Shown here: piece by piece, positions 42,796 to 51,625 of the stretch
Layout of the letters: the number at the start of each line of letters is the position of its first letter
How positions within the stretch are numbered: position 1 is the stretch's first letter
Assembly: GCA_037133475.1 (NCBI GenBank)
Contig: JBAXOB010000019.1
Location: forward strand, 12,018 to 76,017
DNA: 64,000 nucleotides
Reading direction: 5' to 3'
DNA from: CAIVAT01 sp037133475
Lineage (GTDB): Bacteria; Bacteroidota; Bacteroidia; Bacteroidales; FEN-979
The notes under the pieces: model-generated
What the model was told of the DNA's origin: nothing
The model's input: only the letters and a program-made list of their open reading frames with translations
The model's database searches: none
Program-made: the position numbers and the translations under genes

Positions 42796-43902
42796 TCAAA
42801 AATTTTGATAAAATGCCAACGCTTCCAGAATTTCAGCCTGGTCACACACGATGTCAACAGTTGGGATGCCCGGTTGTGAAATCAGGGTAAACCTGGGTTG
42901 TCCGTTGAAGCTCTTTTTGTCATGGACCATGATTCTCATTATTTCCGGGATTTTTGAAGATTCAAGCGGAAAAGGCGGAAATCCTTCTGCCAGGTACGAT
43001 GTTATCTCCTGCATACCGGGGGCAGCCAGGCCGCTTTTGTGATGCGAAAGGAACGCTGCGCATATCATACCGGCTGCAACGGCGTCGCCATGCAGCAACG
43101 GCAGTTTTCCCTCCGCCACCGAGCAGGATTCGAGCGCATGGCCAACAGTATGCCCGAAATTCAGGATCTTGCGGTATTTTTGTTCGCGGAAATCCTTCAT
43201 TACCACCGCGTTCTTTAATTTAACAGTACTGTTAACCAGTTCTTTCCATAACACATGGTCGTGGGGCAATGCCAGGATTTCAGGGATCGGATGGCGGAGT
43301 AATTTCCGCCATAACCTTTTATTGCCGACCAAAGCACACTTGATGATTTCCGCCAGGCCCGACCTGGCATGATCAGGCGGTAGGGTCCTGAGAAATTCTG
43401 GAAAGATAAAAACCCCTTTTGAAGGATGGAAGAAGCCAACCTGGTTTTTCACACCCCCCATGTTTACTGAGGTTTTTCCGCCAATGGCAGCATCGCATTG
43501 TCCCATCAGGGAGGTTGGAATATTAATATAGCGGATTCCACGTTTAAATCCGGCGGCGACAAACCCGCCCAGGTCGCTTACCACTCCCCCGCCCAGGTTG
43601 ACCAGCAGGCTTTGCCGGCCGGCACTGCAAACCAGCAATTCGTTCCATAGTCTTTCAGCGGTTAACAGGGTCTTTGACCCTTCTCCCCCGTCAATCTCAA
43701 GTAATTGCGCATCTTCCAGGCTGACCGTATTATCAAGCAGCAGGGGAAGGCAATGCTGCTTTGTGTTTTTATCAACCAGGATAAAGATCTCCCCCTTCGC
43801 GACATGTAACGAACGAACGAGCTTGTCAACAGCTGAAAGCGCATTTTTTCCTGTACAAACCGGGGTCCTGTCAACGCTGATTATCCTGTTGGAAAGGTTC
43901 AT
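42796..43902 (-). CDS. aroB: 3-dehydroquinate synthase
   Basis: A 368-residue NAD- and metal-dependent enzyme that cyclises DAHP to 3-dehydroquinate, the second step of the shikimate pathway. Conserved motifs: EGSKTL, NLGGGVVSDLGGFVAAGFKR, NIPTSLMGQCDAAIGGKTSV, the metal-binding LAEIIKCALVG, and NFGHTVGHALE. Length is normal. It lies 16 bases after the alanine dehydrogenase stop and 31 bases before aroA, and is almost certainly co-transcribed with both. Confidence 0.96.
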   Translation of the reverse strand: MNLSNRIISVDRTPVCTGKNALSAVDKLVRSLHVAKGEIFILVDKNTKQHCLPLLLDNTVSLEDAQLLEIDGGEGSKTLLTAERLWNELLVCSAGRQSLLVNLGGGVVSDLGGFVAAGFKRGIRYINIPTSLMGQCDAAIGGKTSVNMGGVKNQVGFFHPSKGVFIFPEFLRTLPPDHARSGLAEIIKCALVGNKRLWRKLLRHPIPEILALPHDHVLWKELVNSTVKLKNAVVMKDFREQKYRKILNFGHTVGHALESCSVAEGKLPLLHGDAVAAGMICAAFLSHHKSGLAAPGMQEITSYLAEGFPPFPLESSKIPEIMRIMVHDKKSFNGQPRFTLISQPGIPTVDIVCDQAEILEALAFYQNF

Positions 43903-43918
43903 AGGGCGGCTGGCTTAT

Positions 43919-45142
43919 TTAATGAAATGCTGCCATCAGCAGGCTGATATCCTGGAAAGGAAGGTTGTATGACTTGCTGATGAACTGGTTGGTGAGAATG
44001 CCGTTATAAATATAGACTCCCTGGCGAACCCCGTAATCACGCTTAAGCAGGTTTTCGATTCCACCTTGTGTCCCGATATCCAGGATGATCGGGACAATGA
44101 TATTATTGAGGGCCTGGGAAGCAGTATGCGGCACCTTTGAAGGGATATTGGGAACCGCATAATGGGTTATACCGTGCAGCTTATAAACCGGTGATTTGTG
44201 GGTGGTAACCCTGGAAGTTTCAAAACAGCCGCCCTGGTCGATACTGACATCTATGGCAACCGCACCATCCTTCATCTGCATAATCATCTCCTCGCTGATG
44301 ATGCAGGGCGTTTTTCCCTCATGGGCATGGACGGCGCCGATCAGCACATCAGCCGTTCGCAGCGACTCGATCAGGACTTTAGGGTGGAGAATGGAGGTAA
44401 ACACGCGCATTCCCAGGTTATTCTGGATCCGCCGCAGGCGATAAACCGAGTTATCAAATACCTTGACGAGGGCACCCAGCCCTATCGCAGAACGGGCGGC
44501 AAATTCGCCCACTGTTCCTGCCCCAATTATCACGACTTCGGATGGGATAATCCCGGTAAACCCGCCAAACATCTTGCCCCTGCCAAAATCGGGATTGGCC
44601 AGGTACTCGGCTGCAATAAAAATTGAGGTACTCCCTGCAATTTCGCTCATCGCCCGGATAATGGCCAACTGGTTTGTCTTATCGCGGATTGTTTCAAAGG
44701 CAAGCGCAGTAACCCTCCTAGATAACAGGGCCCGGAAATACTCTTCACACTGCATGGCCACCTGGATGGCAGAGATCAGCGTCTGTTTGGGTCTGAGCCA
44801 TTCCATCTCCGAACGGGTCACAGGACCAACTTTGAGGATGATATCCGCCTTGTAAACCTCACCGGGTTCATTGACAATCTGGGCGCCGGCTTCGCTGTAC
44901 TCATGATCGCTAAAATGCGCCGTGATCCCGGCATCGGCCTCCACCATTACCTGGTGACCGTTGCGACATAACAGAGCAACACCGTCGGGAACGAGTGATA
45001 CCCTGTTTTCCTGGGTAGAGACCTCTTTCGGAACACCGATCAGCAAGTTACGGCGGGGATGGGTAACTTCAAGCATCTCCTCCTGCGGCATCAGTCGGTC
45101 GACAGGCGACATGCGCATAAAATCCGGGCGGGGTTCATCCAT
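43919..45142 (-). CDS. ald: Alanine dehydrogenase
   Basis: A 407-residue NAD-dependent enzyme interconverting L-alanine and pyruvate plus ammonia. Signatures: GVPKEVSTQENRVSLVPDGV at the N-terminus, FETIRDKTNQLAIIRAMSEIAG, the Rossmann motif VVIIGAGTVGEFAARSA, and IDQGGCFETSR and HYAVPNIPSKVPHTAS. The N-terminal ~25 residues before the conserved core are longer than usual. The start at 45142 is preferred over 45202; a near-consensus minus-strand -7 box (TATCTTCG, 45159-45166) would be inside the longer version. First gene of ald-aroB-aroA. Confidence 0.93.
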   Translation of the reverse strand: MDEPRPDFMRMSPVDRLMPQEEMLEVTHPRRNLLIGVPKEVSTQENRVSLVPDGVALLCRNGHQVMVEADAGITAHFSDHEYSEAGAQIVNEPGEVYKADIILKVGPVTRSEMEWLRPKQTLISAIQVAMQCEEYFRALLSRRVTALAFETIRDKTNQLAIIRAMSEIAGSTSIFIAAEYLANPDFGRGKMFGGFTGIIPSEVVIIGAGTVGEFAARSAIGLGALVKVFDNSVYRLRRIQNNLGMRVFTSILHPKVLIESLRTADVLIGAVHAHEGKTPCIISEEMIMQMKDGAVAIDVSIDQGGCFETSRVTTHKSPVYKLHGITHYAVPNIPSKVPHTASQALNNIIVPIILDIGTQGGIENLLKRDYGVRQGVYIYNGILTNQFISKSYNLPFQDISLLMAAFH

Positions 45143-45249
45143 GAACGTAAAATTTAGACGAAGATACAAAAAATATTTCCAAAAAAGGTAAACGCAACCC
45201 AATTGCGTCCGGTACCCGGGTTTGCCGGTGGCTTTGCCGTTATCCGGGA

Positions 45250-45951
45250 TTACCCGATCTGGCTTATCTTACGAAGGGACTCAATATCGAGAACCTCCAG
45301 TTCATGATCCGATATGCGGATGAGCCCCTCTTTTTGAAAATCACGGAGCAATTTTACCGCGCTTTCCCTCGACATTGCCGATAATTCCGACAGTTCAAAC
45401 CGCGACAGGATCATGGGGAACCTGGGTTGATTGAAAATTTCATCATGCAGGTATAAGAGGGCATCCGCCATCCTTCCCGGCATCTGCTTCTGGGTCAGAT
45501 AGATCAACCTGTTATAGACTGTTAATACATCCCTGCTGAAATCCTTGAGAAATTCTTCGGCAAAGAGTGAATTCACGGAAAGTATCTTTTTAAAAACCTG
45601 GAGATCAATGAAACATACCGATGAATCGAGTAAGGCCGTAATGGAAAAATGATGCCGCTGGTCATGGTAAATGCCGGGTCCCCCAATAAAGTTGGAGGGT
45701 TTCACGATCCTCAGGATGGCCGAACGGCCTTCGATTCCCTCCAGGTAGAGCTTCGCAAGTCCGCTGTTGATCGAGAGAACATGCGACATATAGGTTCCCT
45801 GTTTTTTGATGGTCTCCCCGGCTTTGAACCGGACATGAATCTTATTAGCATCAACCATTTGCAACTCGTCCTTATTTAAGAAGGAAAACAAATGCGACAT
45901 GCACTGGCAATCGTAACAATGTTTAGATGTTTTATCAAAATACTCTGACAT
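45250..45951 (-). CDS. Crp/Fnr family regulator with FNR-like cysteines
   Basis: A 233-residue transcription factor. The N-terminus carries HCYDCQC (Cys12, Cys15, Cys17) and a fourth cysteine in SSVCFIDL (Cys113), which match the positions of E. coli FNR Cys20, Cys23 and Cys122; FNR Cys29 aligns with Phe22, so Cys17 may substitute. The cyclic-nucleotide-like barrel follows (RFKAGETIKKQGTYMSHVLS). The winged helix has SELSAMSRESAVKLLRDFQK; the FNR ExxSR recognition motif is ESAVK here. It is probably an oxygen- or redox-responsive regulator. It is divergent from a respiratory gene cluster with a perfect FNR-type palindrome in between. Confidence 0.88.
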   Translation of the reverse strand: MSEYFDKTSKHCYDCQCMSHLFSFLNKDELQMVDANKIHVRFKAGETIKKQGTYMSHVLSINSGLAKLYLEGIEGRSAILRIVKPSNFIGGPGIYHDQRHHFSITALLDSSVCFIDLQVFKKILSVNSLFAEEFLKDFSRDVLTVYNRLIYLTQKQMPGRMADALLYLHDEIFNQPRFPMILSRFELSELSAMSRESAVKLLRDFQKEGLIRISDHELEVLDIESLRKISQIG

Positions 45952-45997
45952 AAAGATTATCTTTCATTGATATCAGTGCATAAAAGTAATAGAAATA

Positions 45998-46011
45998 TTG
46001 ATATATATCAA
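45998..46011. promoter_or_regulatory. FNR-type palindromic operator
   Basis: TTGATATATATCAA is a perfect match to the FNR consensus TTGATnnnnATCAA. It lies 46 bases upstream of the FNR-like gene (minus strand) and 137 bases upstream of the first respiratory gene (plus strand), so it could serve both autoregulation and activation. Confidence 0.7.
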
Positions 46012-46148
46012 CTTGTATTAAAGTTTATGCCTGCTTTAAATGCAAAAAAATTCCTTTTTCAACAGGCATTATTCACAGGTTATAATTCAGGTAGTGACTG
46101 GATATCCAAGTAGTTTTGGCAATCTGAAACCACCAACCCCTACACACC

Positions 46149-47096
46149 ATGAAAAGTCGACCATCAAACCGCAGAAATTTCCTGAAACTGGGAATCGCAG
46201 CCGGGGCTACTGCCCTGATTGCCAGCGGCGGCAATGTTTTATCTGCCATTTCAAACCCGGGAAATGGTGAAACCGGTGAAAAAATGAAAGTCCTCACACC
46301 AGAGGGCAAACTTGTGGAGGTCGACAAAGGACATACCTGTTGTCAGCCAGCCTCCAATATTGAAGCACGACAGGGGTTACCCGACAAGAAGATGGTGATG
46401 GTGATCGACCTGGCAAAATGCAGGAATGCAAAAAAATGTCTTGAAGGCTGCCAGAAAATGCATTTTCTCCCCCCCCATATGGACTGGATCAAGTTTTACC
46501 TGTTACGCGACAGCCCTGAAATGTCGCCCTACTGGTTCCCGAAGCCCTGCCTGCACTGCAACAACCCGCCCTGTGTAAAGGTCTGCCCGGTCGGCGCAAC
46601 GTTTAAACGGAACGACGGCATTGTGCTGATTGACAATGAGCGGTGTATCGGCTGCAAATTCTGTATGGCCGCTTGTCCCTATTCTTCCAGGGTTTTCAAC
46701 TGGGAAGAACCGCAAATGGCAAAAAGGACCAACCCTGCCCGCTATTCGCCCGAAACCGGCTCCCCGCCCAGGATCGGCACCGTGAGCAAATGTGACTTCT
46801 GTCCCGATATGGTAAGGAAGGGAGAACTTCCCTCCTGCGTGACCTCCTGTCCGAATGGAGTCTATTATTATGGCGACCGGAATGAGGATGCGGTGACCAA
46901 CGGCACGGAGACTGTCAGGTTCAGTGAATTGCTTGAAACCCGGGCTGCATACCGGTTTATGGAGGAGCTTGGAACAGAGCCCAGTGTTTATTATCTGCCT
47001 GCAGTTGACCGCGCCTTTGAATACCAGGTGGGATTTGAAGGACTCAGCGACGAAGAGGTCGCATTGTATAAACAAGAAGCCAGGATCACCGAATAA
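46149..47096 (+). CDS. Periplasmic 4Fe-4S protein (DmsB/HybA-like), module 1
   Basis: A 315-residue electron-transfer subunit with a Tat signal (RRNFLK at residues 8-13, then GIAAGATALIASGG). Cysteine clusters: an atypical CRNAKKCLEGC, then CLHCNNPPCVKVCP, CIGCKFCMAACP, and CDFC...CVTSCP, enough for up to four [4Fe-4S] clusters. Such proteins carry electrons between an NrfD-type quinol-interacting membrane partner and a periplasmic enzyme. The NrfD partner follows after 10 bases. No catalytic subunit (molybdopterin or multihaem) is encoded nearby, so the final electron donor or acceptor is not clear. Homologous throughout to the protein of module 2. Confidence 0.9.
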   Translation: MKSRPSNRRNFLKLGIAAGATALIASGGNVLSAISNPGNGETGEKMKVLTPEGKLVEVDKGHTCCQPASNIEARQGLPDKKMVMVIDLAKCRNAKKCLEGCQKMHFLPPHMDWIKFYLLRDSPEMSPYWFPKPCLHCNNPPCVKVCPVGATFKRNDGIVLIDNERCIGCKFCMAACPYSSRVFNWEEPQMAKRTNPARYSPETGSPPRIGTVSKCDFCPDMVRKGELPSCVTSCPNGVYYYGDRNEDAVTNGTETVRFSELLETRAAYRFMEELGTEPSVYYLPAVDRAFEYQVGFEGLSDEEVALYKQEARITE

Positions 47097-47106
47097 TATT
47101 GACTAT

Positions 47107-49323
47107 ATGAACGAAGAAGAAAAATCGATCCAAAACCTGGAGGCCTACAAGCCCCACCTGGAAACCATCAGCAAAAAAGGGATCGGCCTGATTTTATTCC
47201 TGCTGATGTTCATCCTTTTCGGAGTGGTATGCCTTTATACCCAGGTATCAAAAGGTCATGTCGTCACCGGGATGCGGGATAACGTTGTCTGGGGATTGTA
47301 TATCGTAAATTTTATATTTTTCATCGGGATCAGTTATGCGGGGGCCCTTATCTCCGGGATTCTTCACCTGTTAAGGGTGCCATGGAGAACACCCATCATC
47401 CGGATGGCTGAGATGATAACCGTGATCTCCACCATGATCGGCCCCTCCTATATCCTGCTGTGTATAGGGCGCCTTGACCGTTTACCGAACCTGATGCTTT
47501 TCGGCAGGATCCAGTCGCCGATCATCTGGGACGTAATCGCGATCACCACTTACCTGTCGGGGAGCATCATCTTCCTCTACCTGGCCATGATCAGGGATAT
47601 GGCCCTGTTGCGCGACAACCCCGTGAAAACTGCAAAATGGAGAAATCCAATATACAGGTTCCTTTCGGTCCGTTATAAAGACACCACCAAGCAGAAAGAG
47701 CTGCTCAACGTTTCCACCGACCTGCTGTCGATTGTCATCATCCCGCTGGCGATCCTGGTCCACTCCGTTCTGGCCTGGATCTTCGGCATGACCCTCCGTC
47801 CGGGCTGGCACAGCACCATTTTCGCCCCCTACTTTGTGGTTGCCGCAGTCTATTCCGGCACCGGCGTGCTGATCGTGGTGATGTGGGTGTTCCGGAAAGT
47901 ATACCACCTCGAATCACAGATCACCAAGATCCACTTCAACTACCTTGGCATTATCATGATTATCCTGGGTGCTCTCTATGGCTACTTTACCTTCAGCGAG
48001 TATCTTACCAGCTGGTATGGCTCCATCAAATGGGACATGGAGGTACTCTTCCGCCTGTTCAGTCCCAGTGAATACCTGCTGGAATTTATTTTTGCAGTCT
48101 TTGTAGGCGTGCTTTTACCCATCATTATTGTAACGGTTCCAAGGTTCCGCAATATCAATTCGATCGCCTTTGCGGCCTTCATAGCGGTATTTGCCCTTTG
48201 GGTCAAACGTTACCTGATCATCATCCCCACCCTGGAATCCCCCCTGCTGCCCATCCATGACCTGCGCCCCGAGTATGTACATTATTCGGCAACCTGGGTG
48301 GAATGGGGACTGACCTGTGCCGGCGTTGCCATGTTCATCCTGCTCTTCTATCTCTTTTCCAAGTTTGTGCCGATCATTCCCGTGGTCCGCACAGGGGAGG
48401 AAAAAGACTATTCAAGGCTGAGAAAGGTCGTCTTTGAAAAACAGATGAAAAAGGCCATCAAGGAAAACAAAAAAGGGGATGTCATTGCATCCGTAATCCT
48501 CATCTTCCTGATGCTGGCCGCTGCACCGAATGCCAAAGCCCAGGATGAACCGGCCATCCAGACGGTGCTTAAACTTGAGTATTTCCATGTGGATTCTGCC
48601 CAAAATCTCACGGGTACGCTGCTTTCGCGGCAGGAGGGCCGTTATGCTCCCATGGAGGGCATGGAGGTGGTTTTCAGGTTCCGCCAGGGCAGTACCGAAA
48701 AGACGATCGGAACAGCCGTCACCAACGACAAGGGTAAGGCAGCCGTGGCCATCCCCGACGATATCATGACTACCGGCGGGGATAAAGGAGTCTATTCATT
48801 CACCGCCAGTTTCCAGGGTAAAGATAAATACAGTAAATCAGCTGGGAACGTTTCGGTCAAACCCCTTAAACTGGAGATGTCCTTTTTCCAGAAGGACCAG
48901 GATAAAATGGCCGACCTGAAGGCATTCGAGCAGGATAAGGACAACAAATGGGTTCCCGTTGAAAACCTCGATATCCAGTTTTATGTACCCAGGACCTTCA
49001 GCCTGCTTAAGGTCGGGAAGGCCACCATTGCCAACGGCAATGCCAGTCTTGAATTCCCGACCTCTATCCCCGGCAATACACTGGGATATCTTACGTTGCT
49101 GGCAAAAGTTGAGGAAAACGAACTCTATGGCAATGTGGAAGTTAGCGGAACCATCAACTGGGGAAAGCCACTCCCCCCGATGAAGATCATCAAACGGGGG
49201 TTAGGCGATACCGATGCCCCGCTGTGGATGGTTTACACCCTCATCGTGCTGCTTTCGCTGGTATGGTTCCACTATATGTACGTGATTTATACGGTAATAA
49301 GGATAAGACATTTAGGCAAATAA
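47107..49323 (+). CDS. NrfD-type membrane subunit fused to Ig-like periplasmic domain, module 1
   Basis: 738 residues. Residues 1 to ~440 are a polytopic NrfD/PsrC-like protein (VTGMRDNVVWGLYIVNFIFF, RMAEMITVISTMIGPSYILL, GRIQSPIIWDVIAITTYL, GMTLRPGWHSTIFAPYFVVA), which exchanges electrons with the quinone pool. Near residue 458 comes a hydrophobic segment ending in AAAPNAKAQDE that looks exactly like a signal peptide with a cleavage site at ~478. Beyond it are two beta-sandwich domains and a final membrane helix after RGLGDTDAPLWMVYTL. Module 2 encodes these two halves as separate genes, so this is a gene fusion. The ATG at 47107 is preferred; the frame is open further upstream but only inside the Fe-S gene. 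Confidence 0.88.
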   Translation: MNEEEKSIQNLEAYKPHLETISKKGIGLILFLLMFILFGVVCLYTQVSKGHVVTGMRDNVVWGLYIVNFIFFIGISYAGALISGILHLLRVPWRTPIIRMAEMITVISTMIGPSYILLCIGRLDRLPNLMLFGRIQSPIIWDVIAITTYLSGSIIFLYLAMIRDMALLRDNPVKTAKWRNPIYRFLSVRYKDTTKQKELLNVSTDLLSIVIIPLAILVHSVLAWIFGMTLRPGWHSTIFAPYFVVAAVYSGTGVLIVVMWVFRKVYHLESQITKIHFNYLGIIMIILGALYGYFTFSEYLTSWYGSIKWDMEVLFRLFSPSEYLLEFIFAVFVGVLLPIIIVTVPRFRNINSIAFAAFIAVFALWVKRYLIIIPTLESPLLPIHDLRPEYVHYSATWVEWGLTCAGVAMFILLFYLFSKFVPIIPVVRTGEEKDYSRLRKVVFEKQMKKAIKENKKGDVIASVILIFLMLAAAPNAKAQDEPAIQTVLKLEYFHVDSAQNLTGTLLSRQEGRYAPMEGMEVVFRFRQGSTEKTIGTAVTNDKGKAAVAIPDDIMTTGGDKGVYSFTASFQGKDKYSKSAGNVSVKPLKLEMSFFQKDQDKMADLKAFEQDKDNKWVPVENLDIQFYVPRTFSLLKVGKATIANGNASLEFPTSIPGNTLGYLTLLAKVEENELYGNVEVSGTINWGKPLPPMKIIKRGLGDTDAPLWMVYTLIVLLSLVWFHYMYVIYTVIRIRHLGK

Positions 49324-49345
49324 CAATTATTAACCATAACTAAAA

Positions 49346-49352
49346 AAGGAGG
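49346..49352 (+). promoter_or_regulatory. Canonical Shine-Dalgarno before the cytochrome c gene
   Basis: AAGGAGG sits 4 bases before the ATG at 49357. Full-strength Shine-Dalgarno sites are unusual in Bacteroidota and may mean high translation of the cytochrome relative to its neighbours. Confidence 0.5.
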
Positions 49353-49356
49353 ATTT

Positions 49357-49773
49357 ATGAAATCATTTCAGATCAGATTGATGGCCATTACACTGGGGAT
49401 GTTCCTCGTGTTTTCATTTTCGCACCATGCCTCGGCACAAACAACCGGGTGGACGATTGCCCCAAAATTCAAAACCATGAAAAACCCTGTTGCTTCAGGG
49501 AAGGAGAGTATCTCCGATGGCAAGGAACTGTTTGCCAAACATTGCAAATCATGCCATGGCAGCGCCGGTTTGGGCGACGGCCCAAAGGCCGCAACACTTG
49601 ATGTTTCCTGTGGTGATTTTTCCTCGAAAAAATTCCAGTCAACCTCCGATGGCGAGATCTTCTTCCAGATGACCGAGGGCAAGGGAAAAATGCCATCCTT
49701 CAAGAAACTGATACCCGAAGACAACAGCAGGTGGGCGATCGTAAACTACCTGAGGACATTGGCTGCCAAATAA
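49357..49773 (+). CDS. Monohaem cytochrome c
   Basis: A 138-residue periplasmic electron carrier. Signal peptide to ~residue 28 (LGMFLVFSFSHHASAQ), one haem-binding motif CKSCH (63-67), and a likely distal ligand Met112 in GKGKMPSFKK. Small class I cytochrome with the usual final helix (WAIVNYLRTL). It sits 33 bases after the NrfD fusion gene and 10 bases before the next membrane protein gene, so it probably takes electrons from the Fe-S/NrfD module. Confidence 0.93.
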   Translation: MKSFQIRLMAITLGMFLVFSFSHHASAQTTGWTIAPKFKTMKNPVASGKESISDGKELFAKHCKSCHGSAGLGDGPKAATLDVSCGDFSSKKFQSTSDGEIFFQMTEGKGKMPSFKKLIPEDNSRWAIVNYLRTLAAK

Positions 49774-49783
49774 GCTGGTTGTT

Positions 49784-51466
49784 ATGTCAACAGAAAACAA
49801 TGACCCATCGGCCAGTATCCGTGAATTGATTGAAAAGGTCAATTCGCTTGAACTACGGCTTGGTAAAATTGAAGAAAAAATTGAGGTTTCTGTTCAGGGG
49901 CTGGCATCGGTTCATCGTAACCGGTACCAGCCTGAACAGGCAGACACTGCCGGCGATGATGAACTCATCATGGATAAGAGTCTGATAGAATCCAATATCT
50001 TTGAGTATGGCCTGGCCTGGTTTGGAAGCCTGGTTTTGTTATTCGGCATTGCCTTTCTGTCGAACTTTGCCAGGAACTATCTCAATGGTCCGCTGGCCAG
50101 TCTGGTTGGTTACGGAGCCGTAGCCGGCATCTTTTTCCTGGCCTGGAATCTCCGCAATTCGTTCACGCATCTTTCGTTCATGCTGAACCTTAGCGCACAC
50201 CTGCTGGTGTATTATATCACCCTGCGGCTGTTTTTCTTTATCGACCACCCTGTAATTCCTGCCAGGGGGGTGGTTCTCTTCCTGTTGATCTCAGTAATCT
50301 GCGTACAGTATTTTTTCGCGATCCGGCAGAATTCCGAACTGCTTGCCGTAATCGCCATGCTGCTGACCCTGTCCACGGCCCTGTTTGCCGATGTTACCTT
50401 GGTCACCCTGCCCCTGATCATTCTTTCCGCCATGGTATCGGTGTTCCTGTTAGTCCGGTTTGGCTGGTGGAAACTGATGATGGTGTCGCTTATCTTTTCC
50501 TACATTTCACAAGGCACCTGGTTGCTCAACAACCCGGTGATGGGCAACCCGATAGGAACGTTTGCAACACATCCCTTTAACCTGTTAACCCTGTTCATCA
50601 TTGGAACTATCTTTTCCGTGATTCCCATGATCAGGCAGGAGGGAAAGTTCCCGGGCGGAATTTACCCGGCTACCATTGTGGTCAACGGGCTTCTCTTTTC
50701 GTTCGTTCTGCTGGTCACCGTGATTTCCTATTATTCAGGGGGCTATGTCTGGATCTTTTCGCTGATAGCCGCCCTGTGCCTGGTCTATTCCGTCTTCCTG
50801 AAATACAGGACCGGCAGGGTGTTCGACCCGGCATTTTTTGCCATTTATAGTTTCATGGCCCTGAGTTTTGCCGTTTACGGCTATTCCAAACTTCCGGATG
50901 CCTTATGGCTGCTTTCCCTGCAAAGCCTGCTGGTTGTCTCCTGGGCATTATGGTTCCGGTCGAAAATCATCCTGGTAATGAATACATTCCTGTTTACAGG
51001 GATCCTGGCCTTTTATATGGCATTTTACCCTCCGGTGGATAAGGTGAATTTTGCCTTTGTCATCACCGCCTTTATCAGTGCCAGGATCATCAACTGGAAA
51101 AAGGAGCGGTTGACCCTTAAGACAGAGATGCTTCGGAACACCTACCTTATACTGCTTTTTTTCACCATGTTGTTTGCGCTTTATCATGCGGTGCCGAAAC
51201 AATATGTTACCCTTTCGTGGACCGGGGCTGCCGTATTTTATTTTACGATGAGCCTGATCCTGAAAAACATCAAATATCGCTGGATGGCCATCGCCACAGT
51301 GCTTTTCACAGGGTTTTACCTGTTTTTTGTTGACCTTTCACACTTGGAAACAGGGTACAGGGTACTGGCATTCCTGTTCCTGGCAGTTATTTCCCTGGGG
51401 GCATCCCTCTATTTCACAAAAAAGGTACGTAAACGATTGCATACTGATCAGGAACAACAAACATGA
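49784..51466 (+). CDS. Polytopic membrane protein, DUF2339-like
   Basis: A 560-residue integral membrane protein. A short N-terminal coiled coil (IRELIEKVNSLELRLGKIEE) is followed by a soluble linker and about 14 hydrophobic helices (for example FGSLVLLFGIAFLSNFARN). Architecture and the first membrane region resemble DUF2339, a family of unknown function. It starts 10 bases after the cytochrome c gene, so it is likely part of the same transcript. A role in the respiratory complex, such as assembly or membrane anchoring, is possible but not shown. Confidence 0.7.
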   Translation: MSTENNDPSASIRELIEKVNSLELRLGKIEEKIEVSVQGLASVHRNRYQPEQADTAGDDELIMDKSLIESNIFEYGLAWFGSLVLLFGIAFLSNFARNYLNGPLASLVGYGAVAGIFFLAWNLRNSFTHLSFMLNLSAHLLVYYITLRLFFFIDHPVIPARGVVLFLLISVICVQYFFAIRQNSELLAVIAMLLTLSTALFADVTLVTLPLIILSAMVSVFLLVRFGWWKLMMVSLIFSYISQGTWLLNNPVMGNPIGTFATHPFNLLTLFIIGTIFSVIPMIRQEGKFPGGIYPATIVVNGLLFSFVLLVTVISYYSGGYVWIFSLIAALCLVYSVFLKYRTGRVFDPAFFAIYSFMALSFAVYGYSKLPDALWLLSLQSLLVVSWALWFRSKIILVMNTFLFTGILAFYMAFYPPVDKVNFAFVITAFISARIINWKKERLTLKTEMLRNTYLILLFFTMLFALYHAVPKQYVTLSWTGAAVFYFTMSLILKNIKYRWMAIATVLFTGFYLFFVDLSHLETGYRVLAFLFLAVISLGASLYFTKKVRKRLHTDQEQQT

Positions 51467-51535
51467 AACCTGGTGTTTTCATTACCCTTTCACCTTACTT
51501 AAGTTCAGAGACTGGTTAATTTAATAGCCGAATCG

Positions 51536-51625
51536 ATTTAACCACCATGACACAAAGAAGGCACAATGAACACAAAGAACCCTTTGTGATCTTTGTGTAA
51601 GTCATTGTGAACTTAGTGGTTAAAT
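51536..51625. repeat. Imperfect 90-bp palindromic repeat
   Basis: ATTTAACCAC (51536-51545) is the exact reverse complement of GTGGTTAAAT (51616-51625). The inner parts also pair: ACACAAAG with CTTTGTGT and CACAATGA with TCATTGTG. It resembles the widespread 'CACAAAG' palindromic elements of many Bacteroidota genomes. It lies between modules 1 and 2. Confidence 0.75.

Noticed and set aside
45966..45977. Second FNR-like palindrome ATTGATATCAGT
   Set aside because: The half sites TTGAT and ATCAG abut with no 4-base spacer, so it does not fit the FNR consensus.
47107..49323. NrfD-Ig fusion as a frameshift or sequencing artefact
   Set aside because: The reading frame is continuous for 739 codons, and the junction keeps sensible hydrophobic and domain boundaries; a missed stop codon cannot be excluded but is not needed.
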